Of a stretch of DNA of 12,105 nucleotides, positions 6,595-12,105 are shown piece after piece. Origin of the DNA: CAYQZD01 sp964421875 (GTDB taxonomy: Bacteria > Electryoneota > Tariuqbacteria > Tariuqbacterales > Tariuqbacteraceae); the NCBI GenBank assembly GCA_964421875.1, contig CAYQZD010000113.1:1-12105 (forward strand), written 5' to 3'. The notes below the pieces were generated by a model. That model saw nothing but the letters and a program-made list of their open reading frames with translations. It was not told where the DNA came from and did not search any database. Made by a program: the position numbers and the translations under genes. How positions within the stretch are numbered: position 1 is the first letter of the stretch; each line of letters opens with the position of its first letter.

Positions 6595-6624
6595 TTGACA
6601 GTCTTTAGACATACATAATTTAAT
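6595..6624 (+). promoter_or_regulatory. Candidate promoter for lat
   Basis: A consensus -35 TTGACA (6595-6600) is followed after 18 bp by TTTAAT (6619-6624), five of six bases of the -10 consensus. The surrounding region is AT-rich. It would give a leader of about 175 nt before lat that contains the two palindromes described nearby. Promoter consensus for this lineage is not known. Confidence 0.4.
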
Positions 6625-6718
6625 AAATTCCACCCATAATTACAACCTCGCACAGACGTTATCTTTGTGAAATCAATCGAAGGTAAGACAATAGCTATCT
6701 GAAGTGATAAGCGAATTG

Positions 6719-6743
6719 GTCATTCCGGCGCAGCCAGAATGAC
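6719..6743. repeat. GTCATTC/GAATGAC hairpin in the lat leader
   Basis: GTCATTC (6719-6725) and GAATGAC (6737-6743) flank CGGCGCAGCCA, whose GGC and GCC also pair, giving a 25-bp hairpin with one mismatch. The end words resemble the TGTCATT repeat family around the PDZ gene. Confidence 0.55.
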
Positions 6744-6763
6744 GTTTGCGCTTCAAATCGGTA

Positions 6764-6776
6764 GATTGTTACAATC
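6764..6776. promoter_or_regulatory. GATTGT-T-ACAATC palindrome upstream of lat
   Basis: A perfect 6-bp inverted repeat around one base, about 33 bp upstream of the lat ATG and downstream of the candidate promoter. It could be a regulator binding site, but a chance palindrome in AT-rich DNA is possible. Confidence 0.25.
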
Positions 6777-6808
6777 GAAGTTGTAATTAAGACAATTAAT
6801 ATCATAAT

Positions 6809-8161
6809 ATGTCTAACCTTAAAAACCTGGAGGTAGATTTGACTACGATTCAACCGAAAGACGTACGCGATACACTCAACAAGCATATGCTTGCGGACGG
6901 GATGAACATCGTCCTCGACCTGAGAAAATCCTACGGAAGCTACATTCACGACGCGATTAGCGGCAGGGATTACCTCGATTTCTTCTCCTTCTTCGCCAGC
7001 TCGCCGGTGGGACACAATCATCCCAAGCTCGACAATGCCGAATTCATCGAGAAGATGGGTAAGATCGCCCTCAATAACGTCACCAATTCCGACCTTTATA
7101 CGGTGGAGATGGCTGCTTTTGTAGATAAGTTTTCGCAGACCGCTATCCCGGATTACCTTCCTCACCTCTTTATGGTAGCGGGCGGAGGGTTGGCGGTGGA
7201 AAACGCGCTCAAAGCCGCAATGGACTGGAAGGCGCAGAAGAACTATGCCAAGGGATACACCCGGCCCGTGGGGAGTCAGGTCATCCATTTCAAGGAGGCT
7301 TTCCACGGCAGGACCGGCTATACGCTGTCGTTGACCAACACTTCCGATCCTCGTAAACACAAATGGTTCTCTAAATTCAATTGGCCCCGTATTGACAATC
7401 CTAAGATTAAATTCCCACTGAACAAAGAGAACCTCGAAGCGGTGAAAGAGTCGGAACAGTTGGCGCTCAACCAGATTAAAACCGCCCTTTTGGAGTTTGG
7501 CGACGACGTTTGCGCTTTGATAATAGAGCCTATCCAGGGCGAAGGCGGCGACAATCATTTCCGCCTGGAATTTTTTAAAGCTCTGCGTCAGCTTTGCGAT
7601 GAGAGCGGTATTTTTCTAATCTACGACGAAGTCCAGACCGGAGTGGGGCTTACCGGCAAAATGTGGTGCCATCAGCACTTTCAGGGGTGCCAGCCTGATG
7701 TAATGGCTTTTGGGAAAAAAACTCAGGTTTGCGGTATCCTCTGCGGCAAACGCATCGACGAGGTTGAACGGAATGTGTTTGTCGAATCCTCGCGCATTAA
7801 CTCCACCTGGGGGGGGAACCTGGTGGATATGGTTCGCTTCCACCGTTACCTTGAAATCATCGAGGAAGAGAATTTAGTGGACAACGCCGCCAGGATGGGG
7901 GCTTACCTGTTGGGTGAATTGGAGAAACTCCAGGTAGAAATTCCGGAGTTGGTTTCCAATGTCCGCGGTAGGGGACTGATGATTGCTTTCGATATGCCCG
8001 ACGGCGACCTCCGGGATCGTATGACCGGGACCGCGATGAATAATGGTATGGCGGTGTTAGGCTGCGGAGACCGCTCTATCCGTTTCCGTCCGCCGCTGAA
8101 TGTCAGTAAGGACGAATGCGACCAGGGAATAGACATTCTGCGTAAATCGCTGAAGGAATAG
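6809..8161 (+). CDS. lat: L-lysine 6-transaminase (lysine epsilon-aminotransferase)
   Basis: This 450-aa class III PLP aminotransferase converts L-lysine plus 2-oxoglutarate to 2-aminoadipate 6-semialdehyde (which cyclises to piperideine-6-carboxylate) plus glutamate. Visible motifs are VLDLRKSYGSYIHDAISGRDYLD (36-58, shown in pieces: VLDLRKSYGSYI then HDAISGRDYLD), IIEPIQGEGGD (238-248), IYDEVQTG (271-278, with the PLP-contacting Asp273), FGKKTQVCG (301-309, with the Schiff-base lysine probably Lys303) and NSTWGGNL (331-338). FGKKTQVCG and NSTWGGNL distinguish this enzyme from ornithine or acetylornithine aminotransferases. Glu245 appears to match the substrate-gating Glu243 of the Mycobacterium tuberculosis enzyme. 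The listed ATG has no Shine-Dalgarno. An in-frame TTG at 6839 sits 5 nt after GGAGG (6829-6833), and the shorter protein begins where homology starts, so it may be the true start. No lysine-catabolism partner gene is in the window. Confidence 0.93.
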   Translation: MSNLKNLEVDLTTIQPKDVRDTLNKHMLADGMNIVLDLRKSYGSYIHDAISGRDYLDFFSFFASSPVGHNHPKLDNAEFIEKMGKIALNNVTNSDLYTVEMAAFVDKFSQTAIPDYLPHLFMVAGGGLAVENALKAAMDWKAQKNYAKGYTRPVGSQVIHFKEAFHGRTGYTLSLTNTSDPRKHKWFSKFNWPRIDNPKIKFPLNKENLEAVKESEQLALNQIKTALLEFGDDVCALIIEPIQGEGGDNHFRLEFFKALRQLCDESGIFLIYDEVQTGVGLTGKMWCHQHFQGCQPDVMAFGKKTQVCGILCGKRIDEVERNVFVESSRINSTWGGNLVDMVRFHRYLEIIEEENLVDNAARMGAYLLGELEKLQVEIPELVSNVRGRGLMIAFDMPDGDLRDRMTGTAMNNGMAVLGCGDRSIRFRPPLNVSKDECDQGIDILRKSLKE

Positions 8162-8181
8162 AAGCGATAGCGTAATCATAA

Positions 8182-8217
8182 CGGGGCTGATACCCTCAGC
8201 CCCGATTCATAATTTTT
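8182..8217 (+). terminator. Probable terminator after lat
   Basis: CGGGGCTGA (8182-8190) and TCAGCCCCG (8196-8204) form a perfect 9-bp stem with a 5-nt loop, followed by ATTCATAATTTTT. The T-run is displaced a few bases from the stem, so it may be a partial terminator with read-through into nadE. Confidence 0.65.
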
Positions 8218-8222
8218 ACGTT

Positions 8223-8238
8223 AGGGGTATGAGTCTTG
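8223..8238 (+). promoter_or_regulatory. Ribosome binding site deciding a TTG start for nadE
   Basis: AGGGG (8223-8227) lies 8 nt upstream of TTG (8236-8238). The nearby ATG at 8229 is in another frame and hits a stop after five codons, so TTG is the supported start. Confidence 0.65.
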
Positions 8239-9081
8239 AGTCATAATCCCCATAAAATAATACCCGAGCTGAATCTGAACTGGGACCTCGCACTTGAGAT
8301 ACTGTGGCGTTTCATCGAAACGGAAGTGAAACGCGCTGGTTTCGATAAGGTAGTTGTGGGACTTTCAGGCGGTGTGGATTCCGCTCTCGCCGCCGCCCTT
8401 GCGGTGAAAGCATTGGGCGAAGGCAGCGTCCGCGCGCTTTCGATGCCTTACAGCGTATCTAATCCCCGGAGCGCCGGAGACGCTGAAAAGGTGGCGGCTG
8501 CGCTGAAGCTGGATTTGGAAACAATCGATTTGACCCCTGCCGCCGACCCAATCTTTAACACCAAACCCGGTATCGACCGAATCCGCCGGGGGAACGTTCT
8601 TGCCCGCCTCAGGATGCTTGTGCTTTTCGACGCTGCCGCCGAATCGAAAGCTTTGGTGCTGGGAACCGGCAATAAGACCGAAATCCTTCTGGGGTATTCC
8701 ACCTGGTACGGCGACAGCGCCTGCTCTCTGAATCCTATCGGCGACCTCTACAAGACCCAGGTCTGGCAGCTTGCGGCGCATCTGAATCTGCCGCAGGAGG
8801 TGATTGACAAAGTCCCCTCCGCCGACCTCTGGGCAGACCAAACCGATGAAGGGGAGCTGGGATTCACCTATGAAGCCGCCGATGAAATCCTCTATCGCCT
8901 GGTGGACCTCCGGCTCTCCCCGGAGGAGACTGCGGAGCAGGGATACGATCCGGAATTGGCGCGGCGCATCGAACGGCGGATGAAGGCTTACCAGTTCAAA
9001 CGGATGACGCCCCCGGTCCCCAAGATGTCGCCCCGCACTCCGGGACAGGATTTCCTCTATGCTCGTGACCTTGGGAAATGA
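8236..9081 (+). CDS. nadE: NAD(+) synthase, ammonia-type
   Basis: This 281-aa cytoplasmic enzyme makes NAD from nicotinic acid adenine dinucleotide, ATP and an amino donor, the last step of NAD synthesis. The N-type ATP pyrophosphatase P-loop SGGVDS is at 44-49. GTGNKTEILLGYSTWYGD (143-160), LNPIGDLYKTQV (165-176), PSADLW (194-199), QTDEGELG (202-209) and the C-terminal KRMTPPVPK (255-263) are all typical. There is no N-terminal nitrilase (glutaminase) domain, so it should use free ammonia, or ammonia delivered by a separate protein. The length fits the short class. The start is TTG with a well-spaced Shine-Dalgarno. It heads a co-directional run with rsmI, lgt, tmk and ctp. Three bases past its TGA is GGTGAAGCGG, a word that also lies at two other stop codons in the window. 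Confidence 0.94.
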   Translation: MSHNPHKIIPELNLNWDLALEILWRFIETEVKRAGFDKVVVGLSGGVDSALAAALAVKALGEGSVRALSMPYSVSNPRSAGDAEKVAAALKLDLETIDLTPAADPIFNTKPGIDRIRRGNVLARLRMLVLFDAAAESKALVLGTGNKTEILLGYSTWYGDSACSLNPIGDLYKTQVWQLAAHLNLPQEVIDKVPSADLWADQTDEGELGFTYEAADEILYRLVDLRLSPEETAEQGYDPELARRIERRMKAYQFKRMTPPVPKMSPRTPGQDFLYARDLGK

Positions 9082-9100
9082 AAGGTGAAGCGGGGCAATT

Positions 9101-9180
9101 TTCGCAGATTCAACTGACACTTTCGCAGAACTTCAGATTCAAGTATTAATTTTGAATTTATAATTTTAAATTATTAATTC
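9101..9180. repeat. Repeat-like, AT-rich leader of rsmI
   Basis: TTCGCAGATTCAAC (9101) and TTTCGCAGAACTTCAGATTC (9121) repeat a CGCAGA word also found at 3439-3477. They are followed by an almost pure A/T stretch (9145-9179) built from ATTTT, AATTTA and ATTAATT words. No promoter boxes stand out clearly in this low-complexity context. Confidence 0.4.
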
Positions 9181-9184
9181 TTTC

Positions 9185-9847
9185 ATGCCTCTCTTTCTGG
9201 TTTCAACTCCCATAGGTAATCTGGAGGACATCACTTACCGCGCGGTGAAAATCCTGGGTGAAGCTGATAAAATTTTATGCGAAGACACCCGTCATTCCAG
9301 GATTCTGCTGAATCACTATGGTATCGAGCGGATAGTGATTCCTTACCATGATTTCAACAAGGAAGCGGTGACTCCAAAGTTGGTTTCCCAGTTAAAGGAG
9401 GGAGTAAAAATCGCTCTCATTACCGATTCCGGGACTCCCGGCATCTCCGATCCCGCTTTTTACCTTGTTCGAGCCGCGGTATCGGAGGATATTGAGGTTA
9501 CTCCCATTCCCGGTCCCAGCGCTTCTCTGGCGGCGCTTGTGGCTTCAGGGCTGCCCTTGGACCGGTTCTGCTTTGAAGGATTTTTACCGGGGAAAAAGGG
9601 GAGAAAAAAACGTCTTGCGAAGTTAAAAGAGGAGGAGAGGACTATCATCTTTTTCGAAGCCCCTCACCGTATCGAACGCACCCTGCGGGATATCAAGACC
9701 GCGTTGGGCGACCGGAACGTATCTGTCGCACGGGAGATGACTAAAATCCACGAGGAATTTATCCGCGGCAGAATTTCCCAGGTGCTGGGTAAATTCAAAT
9801 ATAAAGGGGAGATGGTGGTCGTTGTAGAGGGCAAGAAAGATAAATAA
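9185..9847 (+). CDS. rsmI: 16S rRNA 2'-O-ribose C1402 methyltransferase
   Basis: This 220-aa SAM-dependent methyltransferase of the tetrapyrrole-methylase fold modifies the 2'-O of C1402 in the decoding centre of 16S rRNA. Diagnostic motifs in order are STPIGNLEDIT (7-17), CEDTRHS (32-38), TDSGTPGISDP (80-90), IPGPSA (108-113), GFLPGKKGRKKR (132-143), FFEAPHRI (156-163) and AREMTK with EEFIRG (182-195). It is shorter than the Escherichia coli protein (about 286 aa) because the C-terminal extension is missing; the catalytic core is complete and short forms are known. The ATG start gives the conserved N-terminus directly, but it has no Shine-Dalgarno: the 35 bp upstream are almost pure A/T. Its TAA stop overlaps the first unit of a heptamer array leading into lgt. 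Confidence 0.94.
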   Translation: MPLFLVSTPIGNLEDITYRAVKILGEADKILCEDTRHSRILLNHYGIERIVIPYHDFNKEAVTPKLVSQLKEGVKIALITDSGTPGISDPAFYLVRAAVSEDIEVTPIPGPSASLAALVASGLPLDRFCFEGFLPGKKGRKKRLAKLKEEERTIIFFEAPHRIERTLRDIKTALGDRNVSVAREMTKIHEEFIRGRISQVLGKFKYKGEMVVVVEGKKDK

Positions 9848-9866
9848 CCAGAAACCAGCAACCAGA
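9846..9866. repeat. Three-unit heptamer array filling the rsmI-lgt gap
   Basis: AACCAGA, AACCAGC and AACCAGA lie in perfect register. The first two bases are the end of the rsmI TAA, and the array stops 2 bp before the lgt ATG, so the whole 21-bp intergenic gap is repeat apart from AT. It leaves no room for a purine-rich Shine-Dalgarno. Confidence 0.8.
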
Positions 9867-9868
9867 AT

Positions 9869-10690
9869 ATGTTTCCAGTTCTGTTTAAAATAGGCAATTT
9901 TGAACTTCATACCTATGGAGCGCTGTTGGCTTTGGCCTTCGCAATCGGAGTGGCTCTTGCGGTCAGGCGGGGCAGGTCTTACGGTTTTACCGCGGTTCAA
10001 GTGCTTGACACTTCTATGATGATTCTCATCAGCGCAATTCTGGGTTCCCGGATAGTCTATGTTGTTTTCCATATCGATGAATTTCGCGGGCGTTGGTGGG
10101 ATGTTATCAATCCCTTTCAGTCAACGGGTCAGATAGGGCTTTCGGGGATGGTTTTTCTGGGAGGGGTGATATTTGCGCTGGGGATCGGGTGGATTTTTGT
10201 GCGGCGGCGGGGGATTCCCTTCGCCAAGATGTGTGATACTGTGGCTCCCAGTCTGGCGTTGGGAGCGGCTTTGGGCCGGATAGGCTGTTTCTTCAACGGC
10301 TGCTGTTTCGGGAAGGTTTGCCATCTGCCCTGGGCGGTGACTTTTCCGCAAGGGAGTTTTGCCCACTATATTAGCGGCGGGGAGCCGGTGCATCCCACGC
10401 AGCTTTACGGGGTTCTAAGCAATTTATTGATATTTATCGTTCTCTGGCGGATTAAACCGGATCGAGTGTTCCCCGGCTTCCATATCGCCCTTTTCCTGGT
10501 TCTCTACGGTTTTTTCCGGTTCATCAACGAGTTTTTCCGCTATTACGAGGGGAGCGAATCCGCCCTCAAACTGCTGAATATCGCCGGCATAAACATCACT
10601 TTCAGTCAAATTGTTTCCCTGCTGATGCTGGCGGTCGGGATGTTTATCATTCTAACAAAAAGGAGTGGTAGTCTTGTCAAAGAAGTATAA
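9869..10690 (+). CDS. lgt: Prolipoprotein diacylglyceryl transferase
   Basis: This 273-aa multi-pass inner-membrane enzyme transfers diacylglycerol from phosphatidylglycerol to the lipobox cysteine of prolipoproteins, the first step of lipoprotein maturation. The Lgt signature is seen as GRIGCFFNGCCFG (136-148), the Cys-rich variant found in many non-proteobacterial Lgts, with the essential arginine probably Arg137. Other marks are ELHTYGALLALA near the N-terminus (12-23), a GLSGMVFLGG segment (90-99), HPTQLY (175-180) and RFINEFFR (217-224). About seven membrane segments are evident, which fits the family. The usual HPTQLYE reads HPTQLYG here. ATG is the start, with no Shine-Dalgarno; the upstream gap is a heptamer array. 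Its 3' end contains the ribosome binding site and start of tmk. Confidence 0.94.
   Translation: MFPVLFKIGNFELHTYGALLALAFAIGVALAVRRGRSYGFTAVQVLDTSMMILISAILGSRIVYVVFHIDEFRGRWWDVINPFQSTGQIGLSGMVFLGGVIFALGIGWIFVRRRGIPFAKMCDTVAPSLALGAALGRIGCFFNGCCFGKVCHLPWAVTFPQGSFAHYISGGEPVHPTQLYGVLSNLLIFIVLWRIKPDRVFPGFHIALFLVLYGFFRFINEFFRYYEGSESALKLLNIAGINITFSQIVSLLMLAVGMFIILTKRSGSLVKEV
10661..10676 (+). promoter_or_regulatory. Ribosome binding site deciding a TTG start for tmk
   Basis: AGGAG (10661-10665) lies 8 nt before TTG (10674-10676). An in-frame GTG at 10665 begins inside the Shine-Dalgarno itself and so is unlikely to be the initiator. The site lies within the 3' end of lgt. Confidence 0.7.
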
Positions 10691-11306
10691 AGGCGTCCTC
10701 GTCACCTTCGAGGGTATCGACCAGAGCGGGAAGTCGACTCAGGTCACCCGCCTGGAGCAAAAACTCACCGCTGAGAAAATCGAGCCATTGGTATTGCGGG
10801 AGCCGGGGAGCACCCGCATCTCGGAGCAGGTCCGCCGCATCCTGCTTTCCACGGAGAACGGGGAGATGGACGCTCGAACCGAGCTTTTACTCTACTGCGC
10901 CGCTCGGGCGCAGTTAGTGGCGGAAGCGCTTCGTCCGGCGCTGGACAAAGGGAGGTTCGTCATTATCGACCGCTACTATCACTCCACTACCGCCTACCAG
11001 GGATACGGGAGAAAGCTATCCCTTGATTTAATCGAGACCATCAATTCTGCAATAATACGAAATTGTGAACCCGACCTCACCTTCATTGTCGATATTCCCC
11101 CGGATATCGCCCTGCATCGCAAGGATGAGGCGGGCAGAGACCGTGTGGAACAGTCAGCCCTTGAATTCTACGATAACGTTCGCAAGGGATACTTGGAGAT
11201 GGCGAAGGGCAACGACAAGATGTATATTCTGGACGGCCGGAGTTTCGTCGAAGTCCTGGAAAAGGAGATATGGCGCAAAGTACGTGAAACACTGTTGAAA
11301 AGGTGA
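10674..11306 (+). CDS. tmk: Thymidylate (dTMP) kinase
   Basis: This enzyme phosphorylates dTMP to dTDP with ATP in the cytoplasm, an essential step of dTTP synthesis. In the 210-aa form starting at TTG 10674, the P-loop is FEGIDQSGKST (12-22), the DRX-type substrate motif is LREPGSTRISE (41-51; the common form is REPGGT), the TMP-binding motif is DRYYHSTTAYQG (99-110), and the LID region is RKDEAGRDRVE (149-159). Arginines in the LID and none in the P-loop suggest the bacterial type II arrangement. Length matches the family. The gene overlaps lgt by 17 bp, which suggests translational coupling. The start can be extended to GTG 10665 in frame, but the Shine-Dalgarno position argues against it. 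Its TGA stop lies within GGTGAAACGG. Confidence 0.94.
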   Translation: MSKKYKGVLVTFEGIDQSGKSTQVTRLEQKLTAEKIEPLVLREPGSTRISEQVRRILLSTENGEMDARTELLLYCAARAQLVAEALRPALDKGRFVIIDRYYHSTTAYQGYGRKLSLDLIETINSAIIRNCEPDLTFIVDIPPDIALHRKDEAGRDRVEQSALEFYDNVRKGYLEMAKGNDKMYILDGRSFVEVLEKEIWRKVRETLLKR

Positions 11307-11438
11307 AACGGTTAAATGGTTATTGGTGGATAGTGGTTGGTAATTAGCGGCTTATCTGCCTTTAGCGGATTGGTGAATACAGATTTTCTGGCAGTTACGG
11401 CTATAATTTTTGATTTATAGGGTGGGCTTTTGGGGGGG

Positions 11439-11466
11439 ACTTGTAACTTGTAACTTGTAACTTATA
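11439..11466. repeat. Four-unit ACTTGTA heptamer array before ctp
   Basis: ACTTGTA occurs three times without error and then as ACTTATA, ending 10 bp before the ctp ATG. It follows a run of seven Gs (11432-11438). It resembles short tandem heptamer repeats described in other bacteria, such as the cyanobacterial STRR class, in form only. Confidence 0.75.
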
Positions 11467-11476
11467 AAGTGACATT

Positions 11477-12105
11477 ATGGGAAAAGACCGAATCCACAGC
11501 TTGCTTCTGTTTGTTCTGATTTCGCTGTTCAGCGCTTCAGCGCTTTTCAGTGTCGAGCAGCAATCGGATGAGTACTACAAAAAAATACGGGAGAACCTTG
11601 ACCTGTACCAGAGCGTCCTGCGGGAAATCACCACCCGCTACGTGGATGATATAGATCCTCAGGAGTTCATTCGCTCCGGAATCGAGGGTATGTTGGAGAC
11701 TCTCGACCCCTATACTATCTTCATCCCTAGAGAGGACACTGAAGATCTGCGGATAATGACCTCGGGTAAATACGGAGGCGTGGGAATCGTCATAGGTCTC
11801 ACGGGCGAAGCGAAACGCCTTACGGTTATTTCCCCCATTGAGGACACCCCCGCCGACCGTCTTGGGATTCGCGCCGGGGACATCATCACCTATATCGATT
11901 CCATTTCTACCGAGGGATTCGACACGCGCAAAGCGGCTTCATTGATGCGCGGCGACCCTGGGACTTCGGTCAAAATCACCATTCAGCGTCAGGGAGTATC
12001 GGACTCCCTTGATTATGTAATCGAACGCGCTCGCATCAATGTCAAGGACGTCACCACCGCCACAATGCTGGAGGACGAAGTAGGATACATCCGACTGGCT
12101 CGCTT
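11477..12105 (+). CDS. Carboxyl-terminal processing protease (S41), 5' part
   Basis: The frame is open from ATG 11477 to the window end (209 codons), so the gene is truncated by the window and not broken. An N-terminal hydrophobic stretch (RIHSLLLFVLISLFSASALF, 5-24) is a signal peptide or anchor. Then comes the CtpA/Prc N-terminal region: LDLYQSVLREITTRYVDDID, followed by GIEGMLETLDPYTIFIP (about 73-89), the usual GML-LDP marker. A PDZ domain follows (about 99-180) with KYGGVGIVIG, ISPIEDTPADRLGIRAGDII and MRGDPGTSVKITIQRQG. The final residues VGYIRLAR open the S41 catalytic domain; the Ser/Lys dyad lies beyond the window. Family members trim or degrade periplasmic proteins from their C-termini. 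It is probably the fifth gene of the nadE run, but a 170-bp gap containing a heptamer array may give it its own signals. Confidence 0.9.
   Translation, partial: MGKDRIHSLLLFVLISLFSASALFSVEQQSDEYYKKIRENLDLYQSVLREITTRYVDDIDPQEFIRSGIEGMLETLDPYTIFIPREDTEDLRIMTSGKYGGVGIVIGLTGEAKRLTVISPIEDTPADRLGIRAGDIITYIDSISTEGFDTRKAASLMRGDPGTSVKITIQRQGVSDSLDYVIERARINVKDVTTATMLEDEVGYIRLAR

Larger units (their letters stand above)
6331..6808. other. Divergent AT-rich intergenic region
   Basis: This region of about 480 bp lies between the divergently read DUF401 gene and lat. No credible small gene is seen. It contains a small ACCCTC/GAGGGT hairpin (6373-6388) in the leader of the DUF401 gene, a GGAGG on the minus strand (6364-6368) that has no start codon suitably placed, a plausible sigma-70-like promoter for lat, a GTCATTC/GAATGAC hairpin and a GATTGT-T-ACAATC palindrome. 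Confidence 0.6.

Noticed and set aside
6695..7558. 287-aa open frame on the minus strand
   Set aside because: It lies antisense to lat, whose protein has clear family motifs throughout. The minus-strand translation resembles no known domain and spans into intergenic repeat DNA.
8229..8246. ATG at 8229 as nadE start
   Set aside because: It is out of frame with nadE and meets TAA after five codons.
8365..9120. 251-aa open frame on the minus strand
   Set aside because: It is antisense to nadE, with composition expected from the reverse strand of a codon-biased gene and no recognisable domain.

Overview
The window reads as chromosomal DNA from a diderm (Gram-negative-type) bacterium. It carries an AsmA/TamB-like envelope protein, prolipoprotein diacylglyceryl transferase (Lgt), a signal-peptide-bearing tandem-PDZ protein and the start of a carboxyl-terminal processing protease. 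Base composition is near balanced. TTG starts appear to be used repeatedly, and intergenic space is full of short palindromes and 7-10 bp tandem repeats. This style is common in uncultivated lineages around the FCB superphylum (Zixibacteria-like, for example). That placement is a low-confidence inference; nothing here fixes the phylum. No rRNA, tRNA, CRISPR array, transposase or phage gene is visible.

Layout: (1) 55-3156 (+) is one large AsmA-like gene. (2) 3157-3735 is non-coding and packed with at least eight different hairpin-forming repeats, ending in a clear minus-strand terminator. (3) 3736-4665 (-) encodes a secreted protein with two PDZ domains and no protease domain. (4) 4666-5118 is a second repeat-rich gap whose elements are homologous to those in the first gap, so the PDZ gene is bracketed by a 35-bp direct repeat and a 36-bp inverted repeat. 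(5) 5119-6330 (-) encodes a DUF401-family membrane protein whose stop codon lies inside an array of 8-bp repeats. (6) 6331-6808 is a divergent, AT-rich intergenic region with a plausible promoter for the next gene. (7) 6809-8161 (+) encodes L-lysine 6-transaminase, followed by a terminator-like hairpin. (8) From 8236 a co-directional run follows: nadE, rsmI, lgt, tmk and the 5' part of a ctpA/prc-type S41 protease that runs off the window end.

The nadE-rsmI-lgt-tmk-ctp run is a housekeeping cluster: NAD synthesis, 16S rRNA methylation, lipoprotein lipidation, dTTP synthesis and periplasmic proteolysis. lgt and tmk overlap by 17 bp when the Shine-Dalgarno-supported tmk start is used. The envelope theme (AsmA-like, PDZ, Lgt, Ctp) recurs across the window, but no single pathway ties all genes together.

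No new defence or biosynthetic system is evident. The most unusual content is in the DNA between genes. A heptamer array exactly fills the rsmI-lgt gap, and another heptamer array precedes ctp. The word GGTGAA(A/G)CGG lies on or just after the stop codons of three unrelated genes, expanded into an 8-bp array at one of them. The tandem-PDZ gene sits between paired repeats.
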